A DNA stretch of 64,000 nt from Nocardioides speluncae. Its GTDB lineage: Bacteria; Actinomycetota; Actinomycetes; Propionibacteriales; Nocardioidaceae. Shown piece by piece: positions 8,219 to 17,409 of this stretch. Numbering within the stretch: the stretch's first letter is position 1; each line of letters begins with the position of its first letter. Position numbers and translations under genes: made by a program. Under the pieces are notes generated by a model that saw only the letters and a list, made by a program, of their open reading frames with translations, searched no databases and was not told where the DNA came from. The stretch is taken from positions 124,001 through 188,000 of the forward strand of contig NZ_QEOO01000011.1 of assembly GCF_003121585.1 (NCBI RefSeq), given 5' to 3'.

Positions 8219-9076
8219 CTACTTGCGGTGGCGGATGAGGCCCTCCTGGGCGACGGTGGCGACGAGGGTGCCGTCCTGGGTGAACACCCGGGCCAGCGCC
8301 AGGCCGCGGCCGCCGCCGGCGGACGGTGAGGTCTGGTCGTAGAGCCACCACTCGTCGGCACGGAACGGCCGGTGGAACCAGATTGTGTGGTCCAGCGACG
8401 CCGCCTGGATCTCCGGGCTGGACAGGTTCACGCCGTGCGGGGTGAGCGTCGAGCCGAGCAGGGTCATGTCGCTGGCGTAGGTGAACGCCGCCTGCTGTAG
8501 CAGCGGGTCGTCGCCGAGGGCACCGGCCACCCGGATCCAGAGCCGCGACTGCGCGACCCGGCCCGGGTCGGGCTCCAGGCCGCGGTGGGTGTTGCCGACG
8601 TAGCGGACGTCGAGCGCTGCCCACTCCCGCTCCCAGGTGCCGTCCGGATCGGAGTCGCGGGCTCGGAACAGCTTCGCTAGGTCCAGCCCCTCCTCGGGCG
8701 CGATCACCTCGGGCATCTCGTCCTGGTGCTCGTAGCCCTCCTCGGCGCGCTGGAGGTTCACGGTCATCGCGTAGATCGGCCGGCCGTGCTGGCGGGCGAG
8801 CACCCGGCGGGTGGCGAAGGAGCGGCCGTCGCGTACCGACTCCACGTCGTACACGATCGGTACGGCGGTGTCACCGGGCAGCAGGAAGTAGGAGTGCAGC
8901 GAGTGCACGGCGTAGCCGGGGTCGGCAGTGCGCTGGCCGGCGATCAGAGCCTGCGCCGCGACCTGGCCGCCGAACACCCGCTGCAGCGAGGTGTCGGGCT
9001 GACGGCCGCGGAACAGGTTGACGTCGATGGTCTCGAGATCGAGAAGCTCGACCAGCTCTTCGGCTGACGCGGGCAT
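8219..9076 (-). CDS. tesB: Acyl-CoA thioesterase II (TesB family)
   Basis: Hydrolyses acyl-CoA to free fatty acid and CoA. The protein has 285 residues with two hotdog folds in tandem. The catalytic triad known from E. coli TesB is present as Asp203 (ASDMTLLG), Thr231 (LDHTIWFHRPF) and Gln277 (VAQEG). It converges on htdX and lies 45 bp downstream of the PAC2-family gene on the same strand, so they may be co-transcribed. It sits next to the acyl-CoA genes, consistent with a role in releasing or balancing acyl-CoA. Confidence 0.95.
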   Translation of the reverse strand: MPASAEELVELLDLETIDVNLFRGRQPDTSLQRVFGGQVAAQALIAGQRTADPGYAVHSLHSYFLLPGDTAVPIVYDVESVRDGRSFATRRVLARQHGRPIYAMTVNLQRAEEGYEHQDEMPEVIAPEEGLDLAKLFRARDSDPDGTWEREWAALDVRYVGNTHRGLEPDPGRVAQSRLWIRVAGALGDDPLLQQAAFTYASDMTLLGSTLTPHGVNLSSPEIQAASLDHTIWFHRPFRADEWWLYDQTSPSAGGGRGLALARVFTQDGTLVATVAQEGLIRHRK

Positions 9077-9121
9077 GGGTGCCTCTTTCGGTGAAACGCG
9101 CCTGACAACGCGTGGAAGGAA

Positions 9122-10054
9122 CTACTGCGGCTGCGGGGGGTTGTCCGGGCCGTCGAGCCCGGCCAGGAACCGCTCGAACTGCGCGCCGATCTCCTCGCCG
9201 GTGGGCAGCGGCTGGTCCTCGGCGAGCAGGTTTGAGCCCGCCTCCTCGGCGCGGTGGAACGCGTCGTACTGCCGCTCCAGGCCCTCGACGACGGTGCGCA
9301 CCTCGTCGTTGTCGGCGAGGTAACGAGCCACCTCGGCCTCGGTCTCCTCGGCCGCGGTCCGCAGGGAGCCCAGGTCGAACATCAGCGCCGTGGCCCGCTC
9401 GAGCTCCTCCAGCAGGGCGACGGCGGCACGCGGGTACTCCATCTGCGCGAGGTAGTGCGGGATGTGGGCGACGAAGCCCATCGCGTCGTGCTGCCACTGG
9501 CCGAGCCGCAGCTCGAGCAGCGACTGGGCGCTCGACGGCACCCGGAGCTCGCCCTGGAACCGCCGATCGGGACGGACCACTAGGCCCGGGTTGTTGGCGT
9601 GCGGGGTGACCGAGATCGGCCGGGTGTGGGGCACGCCCATCGGCACCGAGCCGAGCGAGACCACGCGGGTGACCTCGAACCTCTCGACGACGGTGCGGAC
9701 CGCGCGCGCGAACGCCTCCCAGTAGGTGTCCGGCTCGGGACCACGCAGCAGCAGGTACGGCGTGCCCGCGCTGTCGTGCTGGAGCCGGACCACTAGGCTG
9801 GGCGCGTCGTACTGCTCGTAGTGGTCACGCACGAAGCTCAGCGGTGGCCGGCGGGCGCGGTAGTCGTAGAACGCGTCGACCTCGAAGGTAGCGACGACCG
9901 GACCGGTGTCGATACCGAGCAGGTGCTCCGCCGCAGTCTGGGCGGCGTTGCCGGCGTCGAGGAACCCGTCGAGCACGACCACCAGCACCGGCGACTCGAG
10001 GTCATCCAGACCCGGGTCGTCGACGATGTGGACGAAGTTGGACGGCTGAACCAC
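9122..10054 (-). CDS. PAC2-family protein (proteasome-assembly-chaperone-like)
   Basis: Soluble protein of about 310 residues in the PAC2 family, common in actinobacteria that own a proteasome. The core reads VLVVVLDGFLDAGNAA near the N-terminus, then VVSLGSVPMGVPHTRPISV, followed by a helical acidic C-terminal region. GAGG is 7 bp before a GTG at 10054; a TTG at 10057 is only 4 bp away, so I prefer the GTG. The archaeal and eukaryotic relatives help assemble proteasomes, but the bacterial function is not established. It heads a likely two-gene unit with tesB. Confidence 0.88.
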   Translation of the reverse strand: MVQPSNFVHIVDDPGLDDLESPVLVVVLDGFLDAGNAAQTAAEHLLGIDTGPVVATFEVDAFYDYRARRPPLSFVRDHYEQYDAPSLVVRLQHDSAGTPYLLLRGPEPDTYWEAFARAVRTVVERFEVTRVVSLGSVPMGVPHTRPISVTPHANNPGLVVRPDRRFQGELRVPSSAQSLLELRLGQWQHDAMGFVAHIPHYLAQMEYPRAAVALLEELERATALMFDLGSLRTAAEETEAEVARYLADNDEVRTVVEGLERQYDAFHRAEEAGSNLLAEDQPLPTGEEIGAQFERFLAGLDGPDNPPQPQ

Positions 10055-10225
10055 CAAGACACCTCACTGTCGGTTGCGCTCCCTCCACGATAGGGGCCCC
10101 CGGTCAACACCTTCCGCACCGCACCGCATTCCGGAGCGAAGCAACTTCCGGCGCGGTAACTGCGTCACACTGATGTCGGGTCACGAGGGCCCGGCGCTCG
10201 AATCGAAACGAACGTTGGAGACACC

Positions 10226-10978
10226 GTGTTCAAGCCACTCGCCGCCGTCATAGTCGCGGCCATCACCGCACTCACGCTGGGCGTCACCCTCGCGCCCGCG
10301 CAAGCATCTGCACCGGCGTCTGCATCGGCCCCCGCACAGGCCTCCGCACAGGCGTCCGCGTCTGCCGGCATCAAGAGGGCCCAGAAGCGGCTCAACACGC
10401 TGCGCTGCAGCGCCGGGCCAGTGGACGGCAGCTTCGGCACCTGGACCAAGTCGGCCGTCATCCGGTTCCAGTCCCGGCATGGGTTCGCCCAGAACGGCCG
10501 GCTCGACCGGGTCACCGTCAACCGCCTGTACTCAACGAAGGCCCGTCGCTGCAACGTGCGTCCGGTGCCGTCCGGCACCGGGACCGGCCGCCGGATCGTG
10601 CTCGCCCGTAAGCAGAACTGGCTCTGGCTGGTCCGCGCGGACGGCACCGTCGCGGCCCAGGGTGGCGTGGTCGACAACCCGAACATGCCGCCGGGCACCT
10701 ACCGCACCGGCTCCTACTGCGGCCGCGCCGCTCGGATCAAGCTGAACCGCGACAACTCCAAGACGCTCTGGCTCGACAACTTCGTCCGCTGGGCGCCGTG
10801 CGGCTTCGGCTTCCACGGGATCCCGCGCTACATCTCGAACGGCGCGCCAATCCACGCCGACTACATCCTCGGCACCAACCTCAATGAGTCGCACGGCTGC
10901 GTCCGGATGAGCAAGGCGCTGTCGCAGCGGGTCTGGGACTTCACCGAGAGGGCCACCAAGGTCGTGCTGAAGGGCTGA
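10226..10978 (+). CDS. Secreted L,D-transpeptidase with peptidoglycan-binding domain
   Basis: Cross-links or modifies peptidoglycan outside the membrane. The 250 residues comprise a signal peptide (1-27), an Ala/Ser/Pro/Gln low-complexity spacer (28-47), a peptidoglycan-binding-1 domain (49-103) and a YkuD catalytic domain (122-249). The YkuD active site is His197 (FGFHGIP) and the SHGCVRM motif with nucleophile Cys225. The GTG start has GGAG 5 bp upstream. The spacer is encoded by repetitive GCATCTGCA/GCACAGGCC-like codons, a likely slippage-prone tract. A strong terminator follows 24 bp after the stop. Confidence 0.93.
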   Translation: MFKPLAAVIVAAITALTLGVTLAPAQASAPASASAPAQASAQASASAGIKRAQKRLNTLRCSAGPVDGSFGTWTKSAVIRFQSRHGFAQNGRLDRVTVNRLYSTKARRCNVRPVPSGTGTGRRIVLARKQNWLWLVRADGTVAAQGGVVDNPNMPPGTYRTGSYCGRAARIKLNRDNSKTLWLDNFVRWAPCGFGFHGIPRYISNGAPIHADYILGTNLNESHGCVRMSKALSQRVWDFTERATKVVLKG

Positions 10979-11002
10979 CCCAACGGCACACGGCAGGCGA
11001 AC

Positions 11003-11043
11003 CAACAGGGGTACCCGTCCGATTCGGACGGGTACCCCTGTTG
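11003..11043. terminator. Perfect 19-bp hairpin between convergent genes
   Basis: The arms CAACAGGGGTACCCGTCCG and its exact reverse complement surround a 3-base loop (ATT). It lies between the 3' ends of the L,D-transpeptidase and the permease, so it can end transcription from both sides. There is no U-tract, as is usual for high-GC actinobacteria. Confidence 0.85.
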
Positions 11044-11084
11044 CGTGCGATGTCTCGGCTTCCTCGCAATGGTGCCGAGGCCGC

Positions 11085-12593
11085 TCAGATCTGCTTGGTG
11101 AGCGGCTCCCCGGGCCTCTGGTCGCCGTGCGCGCCTAGCCGGCTGTTGCGATGGCTGTAGACGAAGTAGACAACGAAGCCGAGCGCCATCCACACCCCGA
11201 ACCGGACCCAGGTCTCGCCGACCAGGTTCAGCATCAAGTAGAGGCACAGCAGCACCGACAGCGTGGCCACGACAGGCGCCAGTGGAGTCCGGAACGCGCG
11301 CGGCAGGTCCGGCCGGGTACGCCGCAGCACCACCACGCCGATGCTGACGAGGATGAACGCGAAAAGCGTGCCGATGCTGACCAGGTCGCCGAGCGTCTCG
11401 AAGCTCACGAAGCCGGCCATCACCGCGACCACGACACCGGTGATCATCGTGATCCGGTACGGCGTACCGAACTCCGGGTGCACCTTCGCCAGACTGATCG
11501 GCAGCAGCCCGTCGCGCGCCATCGCGAACGCGACCCGGGTCTGGCCGAGCATCAGGATCAGGACGACGACCGTGAGCCCGATGCAGGCGCCGGTCGCGAT
11601 CAGGTCGCCCATCCAGCTCACGCCGGCCGCGTCGAACGCGGTGGCGAGCGGGGCGGCGTCCTCGGGATCGATGTCGGTGTAGCTCTGCATGCCGGTGATC
11701 ACCAGGCTGACCGCGACGTACAGCCCGGTCACGATCGCGAGCGAGCCGAGGACGCCGATCGGTACGTCGCGCTGCGGGTTCCTGGTCTCCTCCGCGGTGG
11801 TCGCGACGACGTCGAAGCCGATGAACGCGAAGAAGACGACAGCGGCGCCGGCCACGACCCCGGCCACGCCGAACACCGCCGGCTCCAGGCCGAACAGCGA
11901 GGTGATCAACGGCAGCTTCAGGAATGAGCCGTCGGCGTCGCCGGTCGGCTGGGACTCGGGGATGAACGGCGTGTAGTTGCTGGACTTGATGTGCGCGATG
12001 CCGAAGATGATCACCGCCGCGATCACCGCCAGCTTGATCGCCACGACGACCTGGTTGATCCGGCTGGACAGCTTGATCCCGCGGATCAGCACGAACGTGA
12101 CCAGCAGCGCGATCAGCACCGCGGGCAGGTTCAACAGGCCGTCCTCGGCCGACGCGAGCGAGGTCGGGATCTCCAGGAACGTCCCGTCGAGCAGATTCTG
12201 CAGATAGCCCGAGAAGCCGACCGAGAGCGCGGCCGCACCGACGGTGAACTCCAGCGCCAGGTCCCAGCCGATGATCCAGGCGATCAGCTCGCCGAAGGTG
12301 GCGTAGCTGAAGGTATAAGCACTGCCGGCGACCGGCACCGTCGACGCGAACTCGGCGTAGCAGAGCGCGGCCAGCGCGCAGGCGACACCGGCGATCACGA
12401 AGGACAGGGCGATGGCGGGGCCGGAGTTGGTCGCGGCGACCCGGCCGGTGTAGACGAAAATGCCGGCGCCGATGATCACGCCGACGCCGAAGACCACCAG
12501 GTCGAGGGCGCCGAGGTTCTTCTTCAGGCGATGCTCGGGCTCATCTGTCTCGGCGATCGACTGCTCGACCGACTTGGTACGGAAGAGATCCAT
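11085..12593 (-). CDS. APC-superfamily cationic amino-acid permease
   Basis: Polytopic inner-membrane transporter of 502 residues with about 12 hydrophobic segments. The first is the APC hallmark GVGVIIGAGIFV near residue 36, followed by the CYAEFASTVPVAGSAYTF segment typical of the CAT (cationic amino-acid transporter) subgroup. The substrate is inferred to be a basic amino acid, but this cannot be fixed from sequence alone. It lies 43 bp downstream of dxs on the same strand, so read-through is possible. Confidence 0.9.
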   Translation of the reverse strand: MDLFRTKSVEQSIAETDEPEHRLKKNLGALDLVVFGVGVIIGAGIFVYTGRVAATNSGPAIALSFVIAGVACALAALCYAEFASTVPVAGSAYTFSYATFGELIAWIIGWDLALEFTVGAAALSVGFSGYLQNLLDGTFLEIPTSLASAEDGLLNLPAVLIALLVTFVLIRGIKLSSRINQVVVAIKLAVIAAVIIFGIAHIKSSNYTPFIPESQPTGDADGSFLKLPLITSLFGLEPAVFGVAGVVAGAAVVFFAFIGFDVVATTAEETRNPQRDVPIGVLGSLAIVTGLYVAVSLVITGMQSYTDIDPEDAAPLATAFDAAGVSWMGDLIATGACIGLTVVVLILMLGQTRVAFAMARDGLLPISLAKVHPEFGTPYRITMITGVVVAVMAGFVSFETLGDLVSIGTLFAFILVSIGVVVLRRTRPDLPRAFRTPLAPVVATLSVLLCLYLMLNLVGETWVRFGVWMALGFVVYFVYSHRNSRLGAHGDQRPGEPLTKQI

Positions 12594-12636
12594 ACCGCCT
12601 CACCGTAGTGGCCGAACCGGCCTGTCGGACAGCCGG

Positions 12637-14541
12637 TCAGGAGGGACTATTTGGTGCGAGCTCGGTTCGTCCATCGGTGAGGGCGGTGATGTCCTCCACG
12701 ATCTCCAGCGCGATCGCCTGCGGGGTCAGCCCGATCCGCTCCAGGATGGCCGCCCGCTTCGCGTGGTCGAGGAACTCCTGCGGGATGCCGTGCAGCCGGA
12801 ACGGAGTGTGCACGCCGGCGTCGTTCAGCGTCTGCAGGAGTACGGCGCCACAGCCGCCGACCTTGCCGTTGTCCTCGATGCTGACCACCAGCCGGTGCTC
12901 GCGCGCCAGGTCGATGATCGCCGGGTCGACCGGCTTGACCCACCGCGGGTCGACGACGGTGACGCCGATGCCCTGCGCAACCAGCCGCTCGGCCACCTCG
13001 ACTCCGACCGCACCCATCGAGCCGACCGCGACGATCAGCACGTCCTTGGTGCCGTTGCGGACCAGCACGTCCGCGCCGCCCGCCTTGCCGACCGCCTCGA
13101 TGTCGGCCGGCGGCGGGCCCTTCGGGAAGCGCACCACGGTCGGTGCGTCGTCGACCTGCACCGCCTCGCCGAGCAGCTCACGCAGCCGGGCACCGTCGCG
13201 CGGGGCCGCCAGCCGGAGGCCCGGCACCACCTGCAGGATCGACATGTCCCACATGCCGTTGTGGCTGGCGCCGTCGTCGCCGGTCACGCCGGAGCGGTCG
13301 AGCACGAACGTCACTCCGCACTTGTGCAGGGCGACGTCCATCAGCACCTGGTCGAACGCACGGTTCAGGAACGTCGCATAGATCGCGACCACCGGGTGCA
13401 GCCCGCCGAGCGCCAGCCCCGCGGCCGACGTAGCGGCGTGCTGCTCGGCGATGCCGACGTCGAAGGTGCGGTCGGGGAACTTCGCGGCGAAGTGGTGCAG
13501 CCCGACCGGGTGCATCATTGCCGCGGTAATCGCCACGACGTCCTTGCGGCGGTCGCCGATCCGCACGATCTCGTCGGCGAACACGTCGGTCCAGATCTGG
13601 CCCTTGGGCTTCTCCTCGCCGGTCTCGACGTCGAACGCGCCAGGCGAGTGGAACTGGTCGGCCTCGTGCTGCTCGGCGTGCTCGTAGCCGAAGCCCTTGC
13701 GGGTGATCGCGTGCACGATCACCGGACCTCCGAACCGCTTGGCCTGGGTGAGGGCGTGCTCCATCGCCTCGCGGTCGTGACCGTCGACCGGCCCGACGTA
13801 CTTCAGGCCGAGGTCCTCGAAGAGTCCCTGCGGCGCGAGCGCGTCCTTGAGCCCCTTCTTGACCGCGTGCAGGGCGTCGTACGCCGTGTTGCCGACCGCC
13901 GGGACCGCGGTCAGCCGCCGCTTCACCAGGTCGAGCACCTGCTCGTAGCGCGGGTTGGTGCGCAGGCTGGACAGCGCCTCGGCGAGACCGCCGATGGTCG
14001 GGGTGTACGAGCGGCCGTTGTCGTTGACCACGATCACCAGCCGGCTCTTCTTGGCGATCGCGATGTTGTTGAGCGCCTCCCAGGCCATGCCGCCGGTGAG
14101 CGCGCCGTCGCCGATCACGGCCACGACGTGGCGGTCCTCGCCGCGGATCGCGTAGGCCTTCGCGAGCCCGTCGGCGTAGCAGAGCGCGGTGGAGGCGTGC
14201 GAGTTCTCCACGATGTCGTGGTCGGACTCGGACTGGCTCGGGTAGCCGCTGACCCCACCCTCCTGGCGCAGCGTGCCGAAGCTCTCGTGGCGGCCCGTCA
14301 GCAGCTTGTGGACGTAGGCCTGGTGTCCGGTGTCGAACACGACACGGTCGGTCGGCGAGTCGAAGACCCGGTGGATGGCCAGGGTCAGCTCGACCACGCC
14401 GAGGTTGGGGCCGAGGTGGCCGCCGGTGCGTGAGCAGGTCCGGACCAGGGTGTCGCGAACCTCCGCCGCGAGGTCATCCAGCTGGGTCCCGCTGAGGTCG
14501 CGCAGGTCACGCGGGGTCGTGATCGACTCCAGGTAGCCCAT
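12637..14541 (-). CDS. dxs: 1-deoxy-D-xylulose-5-phosphate synthase
   Basis: First enzyme of the MEP isoprenoid pathway. It condenses pyruvate and glyceraldehyde-3-phosphate using thiamine diphosphate. The 634 residues show the conserved [15 protein letters not shown] segment (70-84), the ThDP/Mg motif GDGALTGG...NN (144-159), and the transketolase-type pyrimidine domain with [15 protein letters not shown]. Length and domain order are normal. This gene confirms the MEP route in the organism. A very long open frame on the opposite strand is a codon-bias shadow. Confidence 0.97.
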   Translation of the reverse strand: MGYLESITTPRDLRDLSGTQLDDLAAEVRDTLVRTCSRTGGHLGPNLGVVELTLAIHRVFDSPTDRVVFDTGHQAYVHKLLTGRHESFGTLRQEGGVSGYPSQSESDHDIVENSHASTALCYADGLAKAYAIRGEDRHVVAVIGDGALTGGMAWEALNNIAIAKKSRLVIVVNDNGRSYTPTIGGLAEALSSLRTNPRYEQVLDLVKRRLTAVPAVGNTAYDALHAVKKGLKDALAPQGLFEDLGLKYVGPVDGHDREAMEHALTQAKRFGGPVIVHAITRKGFGYEHAEQHEADQFHSPGAFDVETGEEKPKGQIWTDVFADEIVRIGDRRKDVVAITAAMMHPVGLHHFAAKFPDRTFDVGIAEQHAATSAAGLALGGLHPVVAIYATFLNRAFDQVLMDVALHKCGVTFVLDRSGVTGDDGASHNGMWDMSILQVVPGLRLAAPRDGARLRELLGEAVQVDDAPTVVRFPKGPPPADIEAVGKAGGADVLVRNGTKDVLIVAVGSMGAVGVEVAERLVAQGIGVTVVDPRWVKPVDPAIIDLAREHRLVVSIEDNGKVGGCGAVLLQTLNDAGVHTPFRLHGIPQEFLDHAKRAAILERIGLTPQAIALEIVEDITALTDGRTELAPNSPS

Positions 14542-14604
14542 GTCGGCCGATCCTCCGGTCTGTCGGTGGCAGGTCGTCCGAGTCTAACGGGCTCTTGAAC
14601 GCGT

Positions 14605-15528
14605 TCAGAGGTCGACTACGGCAACTGCCGGCTCGTGCAGGCTGCCGAACCAGACCCGGCCGTCGTGCTCACGGACGCCGGTGGCCATGTGATAGTCCGA
14701 GGTCTCGACGTCGACGTCGTGGACCAGCGCACCGGTGTCGTCGAACGCCTGGGCGCGGACCGTGCGCTTGGGCTTGGGCTGCGCCCGCTCGGGGATCCGG
14801 GTGACCTGGCGCCGTACCCACATCGGCGCCTGCTGCAGCCGCTCCACCACCGCGTCGGTCGGTGAGGCGATCGTCACCCAGATCAGACCGTCGCTGCCGC
14901 GCGCGATGTTGTCCGGGTAGCCCGGCAGGTCGGTAGCCAGGAAGTCGCGCTGCCCGGCCTTCGCGCCGGTCAGCCAGAGCCGGGCCACGGTCCGGGCGCC
15001 GGTCTCGGCAACCGCGACGTACGACTCGCCCCGCGCCAGCGCCACCCCGTTCGCGAACGCCAGCCGCTCCAGCTTCACCTCGACCCGGCCGTCGGGCCGC
15101 ATCACCAGCAACCGCCCGGTGCGGGTGTTCTGGACGAAGTCGTCCTTCCACTTCTCGATGCTGAAGTGCTTGGAGGAGTCGGAGAACCACACGTCGCCGC
15201 TCGTGGCGATCGCGGCGTTGTTGCAGAACATCATCTTGACGCCGTTGACCCGGTCGGTGAGCTGCTCGACGCCGCCTGAGTCCGGGTCGACCCGGAGTAC
15301 GCCGCGGTGCGCGTCGCAGACCAGCAGCCGCCCGTCGGGGTCCACCTCGATGCCGAGCGGCCGGCCTCCGGTGTGCGCGACCCGGTCGACCCGGGCCCCG
15401 TCGTGGGACAGCCGGTAGATGCTGCCGTCCTCGGTGCCGGTGAAGACCGCACCCTCGTGCTTGCCGCCGAGGCCGACGACCACGTCCTCGGCGCCCATCG
15501 CCGGCATCTGGTGAACCTTGAAGGTCAT
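14605..15528 (-). CDS. SMP-30/gluconolactonase/LRE-like beta-propeller protein
   Basis: Six-bladed beta-propeller of 307 residues. Repeated blade signatures of the type GRPLGIEVDPDGRLLVCDA, SGDVWFSDSS, FANGVALARGESYVAVAET and DNIARGSDGLIWVTIA place it in the SMP-30/strictosidine-synthase-like group. Enzymes of this fold hydrolyse lactones or related esters; the substrate here is unknown. AGGAG lies 8 bp before the ATG. The ATG overlaps the stop of the upstream Nudix gene (ATGA), so translation is coupled within a three-gene operon. Confidence 0.82.
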   Translation of the reverse strand: MTFKVHQMPAMGAEDVVVGLGGKHEGAVFTGTEDGSIYRLSHDGARVDRVAHTGGRPLGIEVDPDGRLLVCDAHRGVLRVDPDSGGVEQLTDRVNGVKMMFCNNAAIATSGDVWFSDSSKHFSIEKWKDDFVQNTRTGRLLVMRPDGRVEVKLERLAFANGVALARGESYVAVAETGARTVARLWLTGAKAGQRDFLATDLPGYPDNIARGSDGLIWVTIASPTDAVVERLQQAPMWVRRQVTRIPERAQPKPKRTVRAQAFDDTGALVHDVDVETSDYHMATGVREHDGRVWFGSLHEPAVAVVDL

Positions 15529-15962
15529 GAGCTGGCTCCTGTCAGCCGTCGATAGGTGTCCGAGGCGAGGAAGGCGGACGTGAAGTGGGCCGCTGCCGCG
15601 GCCCGGTCGAGCGTCGGGACCACCTCCGGGGCCACGAACACGATCTGCCTGCCTTCGCCGAGGACGATGTCGTCGTCGGTGGCTACGATGGCGCCGACGA
15701 AGATCTGGTAGCTGACCGGCTCCGCGTCGTCGTAGTCGCGGCGCTGCTCCGCGGCCCACAGCGTCAGCTCGGCCGTCCGGAGCCCGGTCTCCTCGAGCAG
15801 CTCGCGGTGCACGGCCTGCTCGAACTCCTCACCGGACTCGACATGCCCACCCGGAAGGCCCCACTGGTTGGCGGCCCGCGGGGCATGCGCGTCGCGCTCC
15901 TGGAGCAGCAGCCAGCCCCGGCTGTCGACCAGGATCGCCGCCGCGACCCGCTCCGCGATCAT
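15525..15962 (-). CDS. Nudix hydrolase 1
   Basis: Nucleoside-diphosphate-X pyrophosphohydrolase of 145 residues. The Nudix box occupies residues 39-61 (GHVESGEEFEQAVH then RELLEETGL) with all the conserved Gly, Glu and Arg residues. It shares with the adjacent Nudix gene a C-terminal pattern GEGRQIVFV...YRRL-(T/S)-GA, so the two are tandem duplicates. It is coupled by ATGA overlaps to both neighbours. The substrate is not predictable from the box alone. Confidence 0.92.
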   Translation of the reverse strand: MIAERVAAAILVDSRGWLLLQERDAHAPRAANQWGLPGGHVESGEEFEQAVHRELLEETGLRTAELTLWAAEQRRDYDDAEPVSYQIFVGAIVATDDDIVLGEGRQIVFVAPEVVPTLDRAAAAAHFTSAFLASDTYRRLTGASS

Positions 15963-16393
15963 GCGCCGGCTCCGCTCAGCCGCCGGTACATCGATGAGTC
16001 GAGGTAGTCGATCAGCACCGCCCGTGCGGCCGCGGTCAGGCTGAGACTCGACACGGTCGCTGGCTCGACGAACACGATCTGCCGCCCCTCCCCGACCACG
16101 ATGTCGGCGTCGTCGAGTGAGGTGGCTGCCGTCCAGACCTGGACCTGGTCGTCGCTCCGGGTCTCGACGTGGTGGACCGTGAACTCGCCGTACAGCTCAA
16201 GCCCGCCGTCGAGGTGGACGCCGGTCTCCTCCGCGAGCTCGCGGTAGGCGGCCGCCTCGTCGGCCTCGCCCGGCTCCACCGAGCCGCCGACGAAGCCCCA
16301 GCGCTCCGGGTCGATCAGCGGGTGCTCGTCCCGCTCCTGGAGCAGCACTCGCCCCTTGGGGTCGACCAGGATCACGCTCGCGAACCGACGCAC
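15959..16393 (-). CDS. Nudix hydrolase 2 (tandem paralogue)
   Basis: First gene of the coupled Nudix-Nudix-SMP30 unit; 144 residues. The Nudix box is at residues 37-59 (GSVEPGEADEAAAY then RELAEETGV). The N-terminal strand (ASVILVDPKGRVLLQERDEH) and the C-terminal GEGRQIVFVEP and YRRLSGAGA are shared with Nudix 1. It ends in TGA inside the ATGA start of Nudix 1. A pair that acts on related substrates or as a heterodimer is an inference from duplication and coupling. Confidence 0.92.
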   Translation of the reverse strand: MRRFASVILVDPKGRVLLQERDEHPLIDPERWGFVGGSVEPGEADEAAAYRELAEETGVHLDGGLELYGEFTVHHVETRSDDQVQVWTAATSLDDADIVVGEGRQIVFVEPATVSSLSLTAAARAVLIDYLDSSMYRRLSGAGA

Positions 16394-16428
16394 GACGGAG
16401 ACGTTACCGGCGCGCGCTGGGCCTGGCT

Positions 16429-16800
16429 CTACAGTCTCGCGACGAATCGGCGGCCGCGGAGAGCCTCCTCGACCAGGCCGACCGCGCGGCGTACGCCGAG
16501 GAGCCGGGCCTGCTCGACGTGCCAGGTCTGGATCGCGGCCTCGATCGTGTCCAGGTCGGCGAGGTCACGGAACTCCACCCTCGCCTCGCTCAGGCCGCGC
16601 CGGCAGGCCGCCTGACTCGCCTCGACGTGGTGCAGCGCGAAGCGCACGAGCAGGAGTGGGTGCCGGCGCAGCGTGAGGTAGCCGCGGTAGTCGGGCGGGC
16701 TGATGTCGAGCAGCCAGTTGACCGCGCTCCGCTCCCAGCCCGGCGCACCTGGCTCACGAACCTGCGACGGCCAGCCCGGTGGGGCGACGTAGGTGGGCAT
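16429..16800 (-). CDS. Small uncharacterised protein behind a LexA-type box
   Basis: A 123-residue, Arg-rich, soluble protein I cannot assign to a named family. It begins with PPGWPSQVREPGAPGWE, continues with a helical middle (LRRHPLLLVRFALHHVEASQ) and ends with VGLVEEALRGRRFVARL. GGGAG lies just before the ATG. A perfect palindrome CGAACATATGTTCG, matching the actinobacterial LexA/SOS pattern, ends 22 bp upstream of the start codon, so DNA-damage induction is the best clue to its role. It stands alone between the Nudix operon and the SRPBCC gene. Confidence 0.75.
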   Translation of the reverse strand: MPTYVAPPGWPSQVREPGAPGWERSAVNWLLDISPPDYRGYLTLRRHPLLLVRFALHHVEASQAACRRGLSEARVEFRDLADLDTIEAAIQTWHVEQARLLGVRRAVGLVEEALRGRRFVARL

Positions 16801-16821
16801 GCTCCCACCATAGCCGATTCT

Positions 16822-16835
16822 CGAACATATGTTCG
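16822..16835. promoter_or_regulatory. LexA/SOS box
   Basis: The perfect 14-bp palindrome CGAACATATGTTCG fits the actinobacterial SOS consensus CGAAC-N4-GTTCG. It lies 22 bp upstream of the 123-residue gene and would block its promoter or early transcription when LexA is bound. The other flank is the 3' end of the SRPBCC gene, so only one gene is a sensible target. Confidence 0.8.
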
Positions 16836-16836
16836 C

Positions 16837-17283
16837 TTAGCTCGCCTCGGACTCCGCATAGCGGTTCAAGGCAGTGGTCCACATCCGGGAGACGACCCAG
16901 CCCATCGGGCGGAGGTGGAGCACGAAGAGCAGCGGCTTCTGTGCGGCGCGCGCACCGGCGTTACCCCACTCCACCCGCAGCCGGGCGCCTCCGTCGCGTC
17001 CCGGCTCGATCCGAACCACGCCGTCGCCAGTGCCTCCGTAGCTGCTCTCCTCGACCGTCCAGCGGATCACGGCGGGGTCGGACCAGTCGTAGCGGGCGAC
17101 CACCCAGAACGGCGATCCAGGACTCGCTTCCTTCGCCAGCGCCCAGGTGTCCCCCTGACCGCGCACCTCGTACCGCTTCGGGTCGAGCGTGCGGCTCCAG
17201 GTCTGCAGCCGGCGGTCGCTGAAGTCCGTCATCGCCCGCAGTACCTGCTCGGGCGAAGCCGTCGTCTCGACGGTGAACCGCAC
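16837..17283 (-). CDS. SRPBCC-family (START-like) protein
   Basis: About 148 residues with the Bet v1/polyketide-cyclase-like fold: N-terminal strand RFTVETTASPEQVLRAMTDFS, a central strand-rich part and a C-terminal amphipathic helix (PMGWVVSRMWTTALNRYAE). Members bind hydrophobic ligands; the function here is unknown. The start is taken at the GTG at 17283, where homology to the fold begins; the ribosome site is weak. It is divergent from the SDR gene across 126 bp that contains a palindromic operator-like site. Confidence 0.75.
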   Translation of the reverse strand: MRFTVETTASPEQVLRAMTDFSDRRLQTWSRTLDPKRYEVRGQGDTWALAKEASPGSPFWVVARYDWSDPAVIRWTVEESSYGGTGDGVVRIEPGRDGGARLRVEWGNAGARAAQKPLLFVLHLRPMGWVVSRMWTTALNRYAESEAS

Positions 17284-17343
17284 TCCGCCATTGGAGCATC
17301 CGCCGCTCGCCGCTGTCAGGAATTCGAGCCAGCCCCTTGAATT

Positions 17344-17361
17344 CAAGTTCACTTTAACTTG
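17344..17361. promoter_or_regulatory. Palindromic operator-like site upstream of SDR gene
   Basis: CAAGTT-CACTTT-AACTTG is a perfect 6-bp inverted repeat 48 bp before the SDR start codon. It abuts another short palindrome TTGAATTCAA at 17337-17346. The size and symmetry suit a MarR- or HxlR-type winged-helix dimer. No such regulator gene is adjacent. Confidence 0.5.
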
Positions 17362-17409
17362 CAGGCTGGTGGTGACACCTCGACGCACGTCAACACCAAG
17401 GAGACCAAC

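Noticed and set aside
10280..10370. Ala/Ser codon repeats in the L,D-transpeptidase as a minisatellite of interest
   Set aside because: A low-complexity spacer after a signal peptide is common in secreted actinobacterial cell-wall proteins.
12460..14433. 657-residue open frame on the strand opposite dxs
   Set aside because: A codon-bias shadow of dxs in high-GC DNA; the product is Arg/His/Asp-rich without domains and there is no ribosome site.
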